Source: Rhynchopus euleeides
Lineage: Eukaryota > Euglenozoa > Diplonemea > Diplonemida > Diplonemidae
Reading direction: 5' to 3'
NCBI GenBank assembly: GCA_963210315.1
Contig: OY723290.1
Span: 1,922,001-1,986,000, forward strand
DNA length: 64,000 nt
In this document: in pieces, positions 50,411-61,507 of the stretch
Layout: the number at the start of each line of letters is the position of its first letter
How positions within the stretch are numbered: the stretch's first letter is position 1
The notes under the pieces: model-generated
The model's database searches: none
Seen by the model: only the letters and a program-made list of their open reading frames with translations
Told to the model about the DNA's origin: nothing
Position numbers and translations under genes: made by a program

Positions 50411-51538
50411 GCTGAGCCTAGCTTCTTTCTCCTGTCCGAGTTCCTGTACCATCGAACGAATCTCCTTGCAACGTCGTGATCCGTGCTTCTTGAACAGCCG
50501 TGTGTTCCGCATGGCGCCGCACATTGCTGCCCGTGCATTATTTTTCTGACTTCGATTGCTTGCTTTTTAGTTTTGGCCGCTCCGGTTCGCGCCGTTCGAT
50601 GCATGCCGTCAGAGAGAGACTGAACGAATCGCCTGCACCCCCTCCCTCTTTGCCTCCTGCTTGCTGCTCTGCCTGCCCCTTGACCCACTCACCGCCCTAC
50701 ACCCTGCCGTCTTTGCTGCGTGAGCGCCTGCTCGGGATCTGCACCTTGCTGCAAGTCAAGCTGCCTCCCTCCTCCGTCCCACCTGCGTCGACGGGGGATG
50801 TGTCGCACCTACTGGTGTCGTGAAGCCGCAGCTCTGGCCACACGGCCGCACTTGAACGTGTTCTTTGTGCCCAAATCTCGGAGTTCGTTATGTAATCTAC
50901 ATGTTTGTACGAAATCTCCACGTGGAAGCCTGCTGTCAGACTTCATATCTTCAGCCGAGGGAATTACCTTCTCCCCATTCTCCAGCGCCTTGGAGGATGT
51001 CCTTGTGCTTCTTGCTCAGGACTGTCTCCGGGTCGAGCTTTTGGTCCGTCACAATGCACCCTTGACCCGCCACACCCTCCGTCCACCTCCAGTCTGTCGA
51101 GATTTCTGAACACGATTCCCACGACAAGGGCCCCTCCCCAGTCTTGTCACAACTCGCGCCTCTCTATTCTTGTGATTGGCGCGCATCTCTACAGATGCCG
51201 CCACTGGTGTGCATTCGTCCACTCCTGGGGCTCAAAAAAGGGGAGAAGACAGGAATCACAGAGCATCTCGTCACACTTAGGGAAAATAATACCGACACCC
51301 CTTCGATTAGAATTGTTCTGAATACATTGATCAGCCGCACCCTTTGACATTCTTCTGCTTTTTGGGTGCTTGTGCCCTGTCCTTGATGCAGAAGCAGCCT
51401 GACGAGTCACCGCTGGGTCACTACTTCCAGGTGGGGGGTGTCTGCTCACCGTGCAGAGTCCGTCGCGTTGACTACCCCATGTTCTTCCACCCATCACTGC
51501 ACATCACCCACAGGCTATCTGGATAAAAAGGTCTCAAG
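50411..51538. other. Spacer between MAT copies 3 and 4
   Basis: No gene or repeat recognised. The only notable site is CACCCACAG at its end (51505-51513), the likely acceptor for copy 4. Confidence 0.5.
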
Positions 51539-52989
51539 ATGGTGCGCACGTTCATGTTCTCGTCGGAGCACGTGACTGAGGGTCACCCCGACAAGATGTG
51601 CGACCAGTTCTCCGACGCGGTGCTGGACGCGTGCCTGGCACAGGACGCGATGTCGAAGGTGGCGTGCGAGTCGTGCTGCAAGACCGGGATGGTGATGGTG
51701 TTCGGTGAGATCACGACGAAGGCTGTGGTGGACTACCAGACCGTGCTGCGGCAGACGGTGAAGAAGATCGGGTACGACGACTCGGCAAAGGGGTTCGACT
51801 ACAAGACCTGCAACGTGCTGGTGGCGATTGAGCAGCAGTCCCCCGACATCGGGCAGTGCACGCAGTACGAGGACGAGGGTGCGCTGGGCGCGGGTGACCA
51901 GGGTCTCATGTTCGGGTACGCCACGGACGAGACGGAGACGCTGATGCCTCTGTCGTACGAGCTGGCGCGTCAGCTGGCACAGCGCCACAGCGAGTGGCGC
52001 AACAACGGGAAGCTGGCGTGGGCACGCCCCGACGCCAAGACCCAGGTGACGGTGGAGTACCAGATCGACGAGACGGACGGGAAGAAGCTGCTGACGCCTC
52101 TGCGTGTCGAGACGGTGCTCATCTCGTCCCAGCACTCCGAGGACGTGACGAACGACAAGATCCGTGAGGACCTGCTGGTGCTGATCAAGGACGTCATCCC
52201 CGCCAAGTTCCTTGACGAGAAGGTATGTTGTTGTTGTGTGTTGTCATCGCAACCCTGTACCTGTTAAAGTACACTGCTTCCACCAGGGTGCAGGTCACAC
52301 CGAAGGTGTACTGCTTGCACCACCACATGCCCACACACACACATCACCACACAGACGGTGTACCACCTGAACCCCTCTGGCCGGTTCGTGATCGGTGGGC
52401 CGATGGGCGACGCCGGTCTGACCGGGCGCAAGATCATCGTGGACACGTACGGCGGCTGGGGTGCGCACGGTGGTGGTGCCTTCTCTGGGAAGGACCCGAC
52501 GAAGGTGGACAGGTCTGCGTGCTACGCGGCGCGTTGGATCGCCAAGTCGATCGTGGCGGGTGGGCTCGCAAAGCGCTGCATTGTGCAGCTGGCGTACGCC
52601 ATCGGTGTTGCGGAGCCGCTGTCCGTGTACGTCGACACCTACGGGACTGGGAAGTACACCGACGAGAGCACCCTCAAGGTATGGTCTTTGTGCTTTGCTG
52701 TTTGTGTTGTGTGTTGCCGTGTCCTGTGTCCTGTCCTCTGCTGTGCTCCACAAACACAAACACAAGCACATGCACACGGGAGACTGCCACACCGCACCAC
52801 CCTGCACAGATTGTGCTGGAGAACTTCCGCCTGCGCCCGTACGACATCATCAAGGAGCTGGACCTGCGCCGCCCGATCTACTCGGAGACGTCGGCAATGG
52901 GCCACTTCGGCCGCACGTCGGAGAAGGGCTTCACGTGGGAGAACCCGCGCGACCTGAAGATCCCTGAGGGTGTGGCTCTGCGCCAGTAG
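51539..52989 (+). CDS. MAT: S-adenosylmethionine synthetase, copy 4 (3 exons)
   Basis: Exons 51539-52222, 52355-52678 and 52810-52989; 395 residues; introns of 132 and 131 bp. It shares the duplicated intron-1 segment and TVYHL with copy 3, so copies 3 and 4 are sisters. I see no amino-acid difference from copy 3 in the parts compared. The leader is only 26 bases long from the putative acceptor and differs from all other copies. Confidence 0.93.
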
Positions 52990-53807
52990 GCCTCTTGCCT
53001 GCCCCCCTCTCCTGCCCCCCCCCCCCCCCCCCACACAACGCTTTCTTTTCATCGGTGCTGCTGCCCTTGTTCTGCCCTGTCCTTGCGGACATCCTGCCTC
53101 GCATCCACAAGGCCGAACACTGCACCACCCCTGTGGCGTGACAGGACCCACCGTACCGCCGCCTCCCAGCGGCGCAGCGGCAGGGCCCTGCTTTGCTTTG
53201 TCTGACTGGAGCTGATGCTGCGCAACGCTCCTCCCCGACAATGGAAAAGACCACCCAGCGGACACCTCCCTGTCGGAGTATCCTCTGGCTGTCACCATGT
53301 TGCTTGGAGCTTTGTTCTGCAGCGTCTGATCCGTGATGTGTGCCTCGTTGTGCCGTGTGTGCCTCCTGCCCGTCGAGTCATTTCACCCTCCCGTGTGGCT
53401 TCATTCTGTGAGAAATAAGAGGGTTATATTTTTTTTGGCAGTGCGCTCGGCCCGTCCCCTTCAGCACCCAACTCCTTTTCAAACGACAGCACCCACACCC
53501 CAGCTCCCCCTGCCATCTGTAGCCGGGGTGGGGGCGGAGGCACGGTGTGTCGGGACGGAGCCCTGCTGCACGTTCTGCGGAATCGTTTTGCCGATCATGA
53601 GATTAAGATATAAAGATCTTCCCCTCCTCGCTGTGTGTGCCTGCGGGCAAGGATAGGCGCAGCTGGGTGCATGCATTCCTCGTCAGGCGCGTGCGGTGTG
53701 GCCCCGCCCTCCCCAGCCCCCGTGCCTGCTTGGGGGCGGCTGTGTGTTGGCTCGTTGCTTTGCACAGACGCACCCCACCACCCACGGCACAGGACATCAC
53801 AGACACA
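52990..53807. other. Spacer before PCCB
   Basis: C-run at 53017-53032. The likely acceptor for PCCB is CACGGCACAG (ending 53792), 16 bases before the ATG. The frame is open upstream, but that part looks like leader. Confidence 0.5.
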
Positions 53808-54152
53808 ATGTTGTCGCGGGTGGCGCGCCGGTACTGCAGCACTGCTGCGAACAAGCAGCACAAGCGTGGGAAGCTCACGGCGCGTGAGCGTATTGAGCTG
53901 TTCTGCGACCAGGGGTCGTTCCGCGAGCGTGATGCTGAGGTTGTGCACAACTGCAATGACTTCGGGCTGGAGAAGACCAAGCCGGCGGGTGACGGTCTGA
54001 TCATCGGTGCCGGGACTGTGCACGGTCGCCCCGTGTACCTCTTCTCGCAGGACTTCACGGTGCTCGGTGGGTCGATGTCCCTCACCAACGCGAAGAAGAT
54101 GTGCAAGATCATGGACGAGGCTGTGAAGGTGGGTGTGCCCATCATCGGGCTG

Positions 54153-54184
<32 letters not shown>

Positions 54185-55453
54185 TATCGAGTCGCTTGCG
54201 GGCTACGCTGACGTCTTCCTGCGCAACACCCTCGCGTCGGGTGTCGTGCCGCAGATCTCCGTGATCCTGGGGCCCTGTGCGGGTGGCGCTGTGTACTCGC
54301 CTGCCCTGACCGACTTCACCTTCATGGTGCAGGACAACTCCTTCATGTTTGTGACGGGCCCTGATGTCGTGAAGACCGTCACCCACGAGACGGTGACCAA
54401 GGAGGAGCTGGGTGGCTCCACCGCACACGAGGTGAAGTCGGGTGTGTGCCACGGCAGCTTTGCCAACGAGCTGGACGCGCTGCAGCGCCTGCGGACCTTC
54501 TACAGCTACCTGCCCCTCAACAACATGGAGAAGGCCCCCGTGTACCCCACCAACGACACGCGCGACAGGGACTGCAGCATCCTGGACCGTGTGATCCCTC
54601 CTGAGAACACGATGGCCTACAACATGCTGAGCGTCATTCGGCCTGTTGTTGACGAGAACAGCTTCTACGAGGTTCAGGCGAAGTACGCCAAGAACATCAT
54701 CACCGGGTTCGCGCGTATGGAGGGCCGCACCGTGGCGATCATTGCGTCGCAGCCGAAGCACAACGCCGGTGTGCTGGACATTGACAGCTCGACGAAGGCC
54801 GCGCGCTTCGTGCGGTTCGCCGACTCCTTCAACATCCCCATCCTCACCTTCGTGGACGTGCCCGGGTTCCTGCCCGGCACCGGGCAGGAGTGGGGTGGTA
54901 TCATCCGCCACGGCGCCAAGCTGCTGTACGCTTACTGCGAGGCCACGGTGCCGAAGATCACAGTCATCACGCGTAAGGCCTACGGTGGTGCGTACGACGT
55001 GATGAGCAGCAAGCACATCCGTGGTGACATGAACTACGCGTGGCCCACTGCCGAGGTGGCGGTATGACCTGACTCTTGCCATCCATTGTTTGCGCATACA
55101 GCACCCCAGGCCACACCACCACGCCACCACGCCACTGCCACAGGTGATGGGCGCCAAGGGGGCGTGCGAGATCATCCACAGAGGGTCGTCGGAGGAGGAG
55201 CTGAAGGCACACACCGATGAGTACCAGGCGAAGTTCTGCACCCCTGCCGAGGCGGCAAAGAAGGGCTACGTCGACGCAGTGATCAAGCCGAGCGACACCC
55301 GCCGTCTGGTATGACATGCAGCTGAGGGGCGGGACTGAACGAGACACACCCACACCCACACTACCACACCTGCAGATCTGCGAGGACCTGCAGCGCCTTG
55401 AGAACAAGAAGGTGGAGAACCCGTGGAGGAAGCACGGCAACATCCCGCTGTAA
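53808..55453 (+). CDS. PCCB: Propionyl-CoA carboxylase beta chain (3 exons)
   Basis: Biotin-dependent carboxyltransferase subunit that forms methylmalonyl-CoA from propionyl-CoA in the mitochondrion. Exons 53808-55061, 55144-55308 and 55376-55453; phase-0 introns of 82 and 67 bp, both starting GTATGA; 498 residues, typical without a long leader. N-terminus [20 protein letters not shown] is an amphipathic mitochondrial presequence. Motifs: [44 protein letters not shown] (about 152-170), [17 protein letters not shown] and [18 protein letters not shown] (acyl-CoA and carboxybiotin pockets, oxyanion glycines), AVMGAKGA across intron 1, and the C-terminus [11 protein letters not shown]. Unspliced RNA would stop at once, because both introns begin with an in-frame TGA (GTA TGA). 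The alpha subunit is not in the window. Confidence 0.92.
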
Positions 55454-56395
55454 GCCCCGCAGCGGCATGGGGTGCGTAGAGTGAGAGGCCCGCACGAGCC
55501 CCGCAAGCCGTGCCAAACAAAAACGCCCCTCTCTCCCCACCCCACCCACCCACACACACGCACGTAAATCTGCAGTGCAGATCACACCGGGCAACCTTGC
55601 CCTCTTGGTGTGGCATCCGCTGCCTACACAGACACACACACACCCCGCCCCGACCCCCCATCACATGATGCCACCCATGCTAGGTGGGGAATGGGGGGCT
55701 CGGGCCGTCAGCGTGGGGGGTGGTGGTGGTGGTTGCCCCGCTGTTCAGAAGGGAAACGTTAACAACTCATACAGGGGTGTGTGGGTCACCCTCATCGGCT
55801 ATTGTTGTGGTTTTTGCCGGGTGCAACACAGGCACGCACACGCTCGCCATCCCGCCCCCTTGTGGAGAGGAGATGAAGGCCGACACTCCTTTGGGTTGGT
55901 GCCTTTTTTCGCCTTGAAGAAGTGGTGGTTTTGTGTTTATGTGTGAGCAGGCATCTGGCAAAGCACGGCAAGTGTCCCCATACCCTATTCCCCCCCTCTC
56001 CCCCACCCCCCCCAACGACATGGTCAAAAATATTCAGAGCGTGCTTAAGGTGATGAGGGCGGTGGGGGGGTAACATGGATAACTGCATGGGAATGTATAT
56101 TCACACCGTTCCAAGGCATTGTGTGCCGTGCCTGGTCTTGTCGCACCAGGGTGTGTGGTGTGGTGGTCGGTTGGGGCTGCTGCCTCCACCACCCACCGCC
56201 CCCACCCCGCTCCCCCCACCAACCCCCCCCTGCTGCCTCTACTTAGGCATTGGGCTTTTGTCATCCATGCAATCATCCCACCGCCGCCACCCCCCACACC
56301 CCCGTTCCACGTGTGAGTTAAATTTAAGTTTGTGGCCCGGCCTCAGCAGGGTTGCTATCCCACCCCCCCCCCCCCCCCCCCCAGTCCCGGGGCAG
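55454..56395. other. Spacer downstream of PCCB
   Basis: C-rich blocks (55960-56010, 56180-56240, 56350-56382). No gene is seen. Confidence 0.5.
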
Positions 56396-56399
56396 GCAT

Positions 56400-56680
56400 G
56401 TCGCTAAGCGTCGACCGTCGACCCAGTGATTTTGGGTTTCCCCCCCCATAAAAAAGCGTCGACCCAGCGTCGACCCAGTGGACTGGGTTGACGCTTGGTC
56501 GAGGCTTGGAGCGTCGACCTAGTGGAACTGGGTTGCCATTCAAGCCTGGACCAAGCGTCAACCCATTTATTACACTGGGTCGACGCTAACCTAGCGTTGG
56601 CCCGGTTACACTGGGTCGACGCTCACCAAGCGTCGACCAAGCGTCAACCCACTTTCACTGGGTCGACGTCGAAGAGAGTA
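56400..56680. repeat. GCGTCGACCCAGTG palindromic repeat cluster
   Basis: About a dozen direct and inverted copies of GCGTCGACC / CACTGGGTCGACGC with small changes. The arrangement is partly mirror-symmetric, as in a decayed MITE or foldback element. Confidence 0.65.
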
Positions 56681-56689
56681 TGGTTTTGC

Positions 56690-56935
56690 AGGAACAGATG
56701 CTCACTACCGTGGCCTCCGGCGGCTGGGGGGCTCCGCCCCCCAGACCCCCCTGTGGCGTATGTCTCGTACTCAAGTCATTCGATTCCCACCGGGTCAGGG
56801 AATCCACCCACTCCAGTAGCCTCAGGAGGACGCAGCCAACTCACACAGAATCTGTACGCCCACAATGAACAGATGCTCACTACCGTGGCCTCCGGCGGCT
56901 GGGGGGCTCTGCCCCCCAGACCCCCCATCTCGCGT
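56690..56935 (+). repeat. 65-bp direct repeat, 178 bp apart
   Basis: 56690-56752 and 56868-56935 share GAACAGATGCTCACTACCGT and the following hairpin GGGGGGCTCCGCCCCCC with one change. Confidence 0.75.
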
Positions 56936-58620
56936 GCCCGTCTAGTAACCAAGTCCTTGCGCTTTGACGGCCGTGACATATCAGGGGTCAGCGTCGAAAT
57001 CATGGTCCCGAAAGCCATTTTTTGGTTTCCTCCGGCACCCGACGGCGCGAGCGGGAGAGGAACCACGTAAGGAACCCAGCGCCTCACACCGTGCCCACCT
57101 AGTGGTCCACCGATGGGAAAATTTGGCAACAACACGAGCGCGCGCGAAGCGCGCGCGAGAAAAATTGACCCCTAGTGTTTTCCCCCCTGATCCCCCCCCA
57201 AAACAGGAGCGTCAACCCACCAAATCTCCAAAATCGAAAAGTTAGCGACAGGCCTGGTCCCGGGGAGTGGGCGGGGGGGCGCCCGACCATACCCTCTCGT
57301 CGTTGCCTCGGAACGGTCCGTGAGTAATTTTGGTGGGGATTTTCGGGGTCAGCGGTGCGGAGGAGGGGGGGGGGGAATCTCTTCACACAGGAGACCATAC
57401 TATAATACCCTTTCCTGGCGGGGGCAGCCGCGCCCGGCTGCTGCATGACCTTTCTTTGTTTTTTGGTGCCTTTGGGGAGGCGCGTTTTGTTTGGGTGGTC
57501 ACCATGGTGTGTATGGTGCGGTGGTGGGGGATGGGCTTTTATTTTTCCTTTGGTTTCTTGTGAATTGGCTTTAATTCTATTGCGGGACGCGCATGTGTTC
57601 CAACAGGCACAGTTGGTGGATGGAGAGGGTGCTGGGTGCGCCCACTCCATCCGACCATCACCGGTGTATACATGCATTCCTCACTCTACCACGCATCCAC
57701 TAACGGGATGTGAGAGTGCTCCATTGCTCGGGTGGTTCAGAGCCCGAGGGCCTGTGGACAGACAGACGGCGGACTCTCCGGAAGCAGAGCGGCGGTGCTC
57801 CCCTATATGGTCTCTTCAAGGGAGGCTATTGCCCTGCCCCTACCGGGTCGCCACCCGACGCTTTGCCTTTTCCAAGAAAAAAACTTCACCTGAGTGTAGG
57901 TAGGGTGGGTGGGTGGATGAGGTGAGACTTTGCCTGATTTGTCTCGCTCCACTCCCCCCCCCCCTCTCTCTCTCTCTCGGAAGAGGAGGAGGGAGGGATC
58001 TCTGTGGAGAAGAAAAAAATACGGCCCTCTCGCTTCGCCCACCCCTCTCCCCCCTCTCCCTTGCCCCCTGACCCTTTTTTGGACGCACGTGTGGTGGCGA
58101 AGCGTTGCGGTGAGGAAGGGTATTCTGAGCGGGGCCATGCCTGCCAGGTTATTTTTCTTCCTCCCCTGCTTCCTGTATTCTGGCTCGATTTGTTCTTTTT
58201 CTTTGCATGGGGGGTCTTCGCTACGGGGTGATCGTCAGTGCATTTTGGTGCATTTCCTGTTGAATTGGCTGAAAACTGACGAAGTTTGTCGAAGTTTGTC
58301 GACCAGCAAAGACCCCCATGGGGATTGATGCGAAAAAGGGGGCTGGTTTTATTTCCGGGGGGGGGGGGGGTGGGCAGTGGCTGGGGTAATTTTCTGGGGG
58401 GTCGCTTACAGCCCCGGGGGGGGGGGGGGGGGCTGGCGTGCAGGGTGCAGGCAGCGCGCGCAAATGCGGCCTGTTTCCGGGTGCCCGCGCGCTGCCGGCG
58501 ACCGTGCACCCGAGGTGCACGGTTTGGGCTGAATCTGGGTGACGTACGAGTAGGGCTCCCACCCTGAAAATGGGCTACCTGCGGTCACTCCAGGTACCTG
58601 ACATCACCCGAAAGTGACCC
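56936..58620. other. Gene-free stretch with hairpin and dispersed repeat
   Basis: 57131-57162 holds a GC hairpin (GAGCGCGCGCG AA GCGCGCGCGAG) like the one at 19250. 58206-58287 is the second copy of the 80-bp repeat at 22602. G-runs at 58358-58371 and 58416-58430. No recognisable gene. Confidence 0.5.
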
Positions 58621-58627
58621 AAAATCA

Positions 58628-59353
58628 GCGGGACCCCCTCCTCGGGTGTTCCGAAACCCCTTTCTTTTGACTATTTGGAATCTGTGCGGATCGTAGTGGG
58701 GTCACACTGTGGGTCGAGGTGTCAAGCTTCACCCATGAAATGTGGGTCTGATTCAGGGTCTGGTCATAGGAGGCTGGCCCCAGGAGGATGTGACTGGGAG
58801 GCAGCCACACCAGCCCACCCACCCAGCGGGACCCCCTCCACGGGTATTCCAAAACCCCGTTCTTCTGAACGTTTGGAACTTTTGCGAATCGTAGTGGGGT
58901 CATTTTGTGGGTCTAGGAGCCAAACACCGTCCATGAAATGTGCCTCTGGTTCAGGGGCTGGTCCTAAGGGAATGTGACTGGGAGGCAGCCACCCACCCAC
59001 CCAGCGGGACCCCCTCCACGGGTGCTCCAAAAACCCTTTCTTTTGAACGTTTGGAATTTGTGCGGATCACAGTGGGGTCACTTTGGTGGTGTGCGAGCCA
59101 AGCATCACCCATGAAACACGGGTCTAGTTCAGGGGCCGGTCAGCGTGGCTGGGAGGCAGTCAGCCCACACCCCACCCCACCCACCCAGTGGGACCCCCTC
59201 CTCGGGTGTTCCAAAACCCCTTTCTTTTGAACGTTTGGAATTTTTGCGGATCACAGTGGGGTCACTTTGGTGGTGTACGAGCCAAGTTTCGCCCATGAAA
59301 CGTGGGTCTGGTTCAGGACTGGTCATGGGTGAAGGTGGCTGGGAGGCAGCCAA
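58628..59353 (+). repeat. Four tandem ~185-bp repeat units
   Basis: Units start at about 58628, 58825, 59004 and 59188 (spacing 197, 179, 184). Each has GCGGGACCCCCTCC, a TTTTGAACGTTTGGAA word, a GCGGATC..AGTGGGGTCA word, CCATGAAA and GGGAGGCAGCC. Unit parts also occur inverted at 12050-12310 and singly near 19940-19980. Confidence 0.85.
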
Positions 59354-59626
59354 ATCTCACATTTAGCAGCATGCATGGACATGCGCTTCTCCCGGTTGGC
59401 TGGGAGTGGACCCCTCGCCCATCCCCTCCCCCTCCCTCACCAACGGTGTTGGGGAATTGACTTACCTTTACGAGACCCGTTGACCCTTGGCCCCCTCGTC
59501 ATAGCTCGCAATCAGGGAGGAAGTGAGCCGCAGCAGGCACCCACAGCAAGCACCCCACCCACACCACTTCAGGTTGCAGAAGCTGCACTCGAATAGAGAC
59601 AAGACACAAGACCAATCAGCCGAACA

Positions 59627-61507
59627 ATGCGTGGGTGCACAGCAGCGCTGCTGCTGATGGCGGTGGTGTCATGTGCAGACGCACACTACTCGCGGTCGCG
59701 GTACGGGAGCCGCGGGTCGTACTACCGGAAGAAGTACGGGGGGAGCAAGTACGGCAGCAAGTACGGCGGGAGTAAGTACGGTGGCGGCTACGGTGGTGGT
59801 GGCTACGGTGGCGGCAAATACGGCGGCGGCTACGGTGGTGGTGGCTACGGCGGGGGGAAGTACGGAGGCGGCTACGGTGGCAGCAAGTACGGCGGGAAGT
59901 ACGGAGGCAAGTACGGGGGAGGCTACGGGGGCGGGTACGTGCCCGCCCCGGGCCCGCTGCCTGAGGAGGGGGAGTGCGTGGAGGCGTGGGTGCGCGGGGA
60001 GAAGGCGCACTGCTTCCGCGGGATGCGGAACTGCGAGCGGCCTGCCGGGGGTGGCGGGGCCGTGGTCGGGTGGTCCAACTCCGTGTCGAAGGGGACGGAG
60101 GTGCTCGACATGTGGGGCAACGCGAAGCACTGCAGCGGGAGCGGGTGGAAGACCGGTGAGGTGGAGCTTGTGGTGGACAAGGCCACGGTGGACCTGACGA
60201 TCGACATCTCTTCTGGGTGGGAGATGGAGGAGGCGTCGATGTGGATCGGCCGCAGCAAGCTGCCGAAGCGGTCGTACGGGCGGTACACGGCGAAGCCGGA
60301 GCACTTCCCGTACAAGACGGCGGTGGAGGGTCTGCACAAGTTCAAGTTCCGCGGGGCTGCCCCGTCGTGCCTCTACTTCGCCCTGCACGTGAAGGTCTGT
60401 CGCGTGCGCACCACCCCGACTCCGACAGCGGTCCCGGCACCCCCGCGCACACCCTCTCCTCCGATGCGCACACCGTCCCCGCCGACGATGCCGCCTTCGC
60501 CTCCGACGCCGCCCACACCTCCGACACCCCCGACGCCTGTGCGCACCCCCAGCCCCGAGGGTGGTGTGCCTCCGCCGACGCCGCCCACACCCCCGACGCC
60601 GCCGACGCCTGTGCGCACCCCCAGCCCTGAGGGTGGCGTGCCGCCGCCCACTCCGCCGACACCCGGGATGACGCCGAGCCCCGAGGGCGGTGTGCCGCCA
60701 CCCACGCCGCCGACACCCGGCAGCACCCCTGCCCCGACATGCGTGGAGGAGGAGATCGACGTCGGTGTGATCGAGCCCGAGCCGGAGGGCGGTGAGGCCG
60801 GTGGGGGCGAGACAACGCTTGTCGACTGGGGTGCCGGTGAGGCTGTCGAGGAGGGGATGAGCGGGTGGCCGCTGGGTGAGGGGCAGGAGTCGTCGCTGAC
60901 AAACCTGCCGGGTGTGCTGCAGCGCCCGAAGACGAAGGCCTTCTTCCCCACGGACGGTGAGCCCATCGAGGCCGGGAGCAAGCTGCGCGTGGAGTGCCCT
61001 GAGAGCTGCACAGGGGCGCCGTGCGAGGTGGTGATTGCGACGTACCACTGCCCCCCGTGCTCGTCCGCCACGAACGGTGCGCTGCCGACGCTGCTGCCTG
61101 GGGCGGGGTGGAGCGCCGGTGGGTGTGCCCCCACCTTCAAGACCTTCATGCTGGGGAATGACTTCGGGATGGTTGCCTTCCGCAAGGTTGTGCCTGCCGG
61201 GACGGTTCTGGAGACCCCGAAGCTGGGCCAGCCGCTGACGAACGTGGCGGTGTTTGTGCGGCGCGGGGCGACGGACTGTGCGGCGATCGCGGACCGCACC
61301 GGCTGCGCTGCCCAGGCAGAGTGCATGTGGGCGGGCATTTCGGGTGGCCAGGGTGGGGCGTGCGCCTCGAACTGGTGCCCTTCTGGGGCTGGGTCGGTGA
61401 CGGGCGGGGAGACGGGCAGCGTGGCGTCGTGCGGCGAGTGTGTGACGACGCAGCCGCCCACCCCGCCTGTCCCTACCCCCGTGCCTGAGGGCACCGGCCC
61501 GAACTAG
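59627..61507 (+). CDS. Secreted YGG-repeat / proline-rich wall-type protein
   Basis: 626 residues. Signal peptide MRGCTAALLLMAVVSCADA; residues 20-104 are tandem K/S-Y-G-G and G-Y-G-G repeats with basic residues; a Cys-containing globular part follows (about 113-260: CVEAWVRGEKAHCF ... VELVVDKATVDLTIDISSGW), perhaps a beta-sandwich; then a PTPP/PSPEGG hinge with three to four repeated blocks (about 265-370); then a second Cys-rich globular part (about 430-600: LRVECPESCTG ... YHCPPC ... CAPTFKTFMLGNDFG). Tyr/Gly-rich arrays are typical of structural extracellular proteins that cross-link or form fibres. An acceptor-like site ends at 59572 or 59579. No anchor is seen, so it is probably released or incorporated into an extracellular coat. 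Family unknown. Confidence 0.7.
   Translation: MRGCTAALLLMAVVSCADAHYSRSRYGSRGSYYRKKYGGSKYGSKYGGSKYGGGYGGGGYGGGKYGGGYGGGGYGGGKYGGGYGGSKYGGKYGGKYGGGYGGGYVPAPGPLPEEGECVEAWVRGEKAHCFRGMRNCERPAGGGGAVVGWSNSVSKGTEVLDMWGNAKHCSGSGWKTGEVELVVDKATVDLTIDISSGWEMEEASMWIGRSKLPKRSYGRYTAKPEHFPYKTAVEGLHKFKFRGAAPSCLYFALHVKVCRVRTTPTPTAVPAPPRTPSPPMRTPSPPTMPPSPPTPPTPPTPPTPVRTPSPEGGVPPPTPPTPPTPPTPVRTPSPEGGVPPPTPPTPGMTPSPEGGVPPPTPPTPGSTPAPTCVEEEIDVGVIEPEPEGGEAGGGETTLVDWGAGEAVEEGMSGWPLGEGQESSLTNLPGVLQRPKTKAFFPTDGEPIEAGSKLRVECPESCTGAPCEVVIATYHCPPCSSATNGALPTLLPGAGWSAGGCAPTFKTFMLGNDFGMVAFRKVVPAGTVLETPKLGQPLTNVAVFVRRGATDCAAIADRTGCAAQAECMWAGISGGQGGACASNWCPSGAGSVTGGETGSVASCGECVTTQPPTPPVPTPVPEGTGPN

Noticed and set aside
53637-53807. 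Upstream extension of PCCB to an ATG at 53637
   Set aside because: The extension reads like leader sequence, lies before a good acceptor at 53792, and [14 protein letters not shown] is a proper mitochondrial presequence start.
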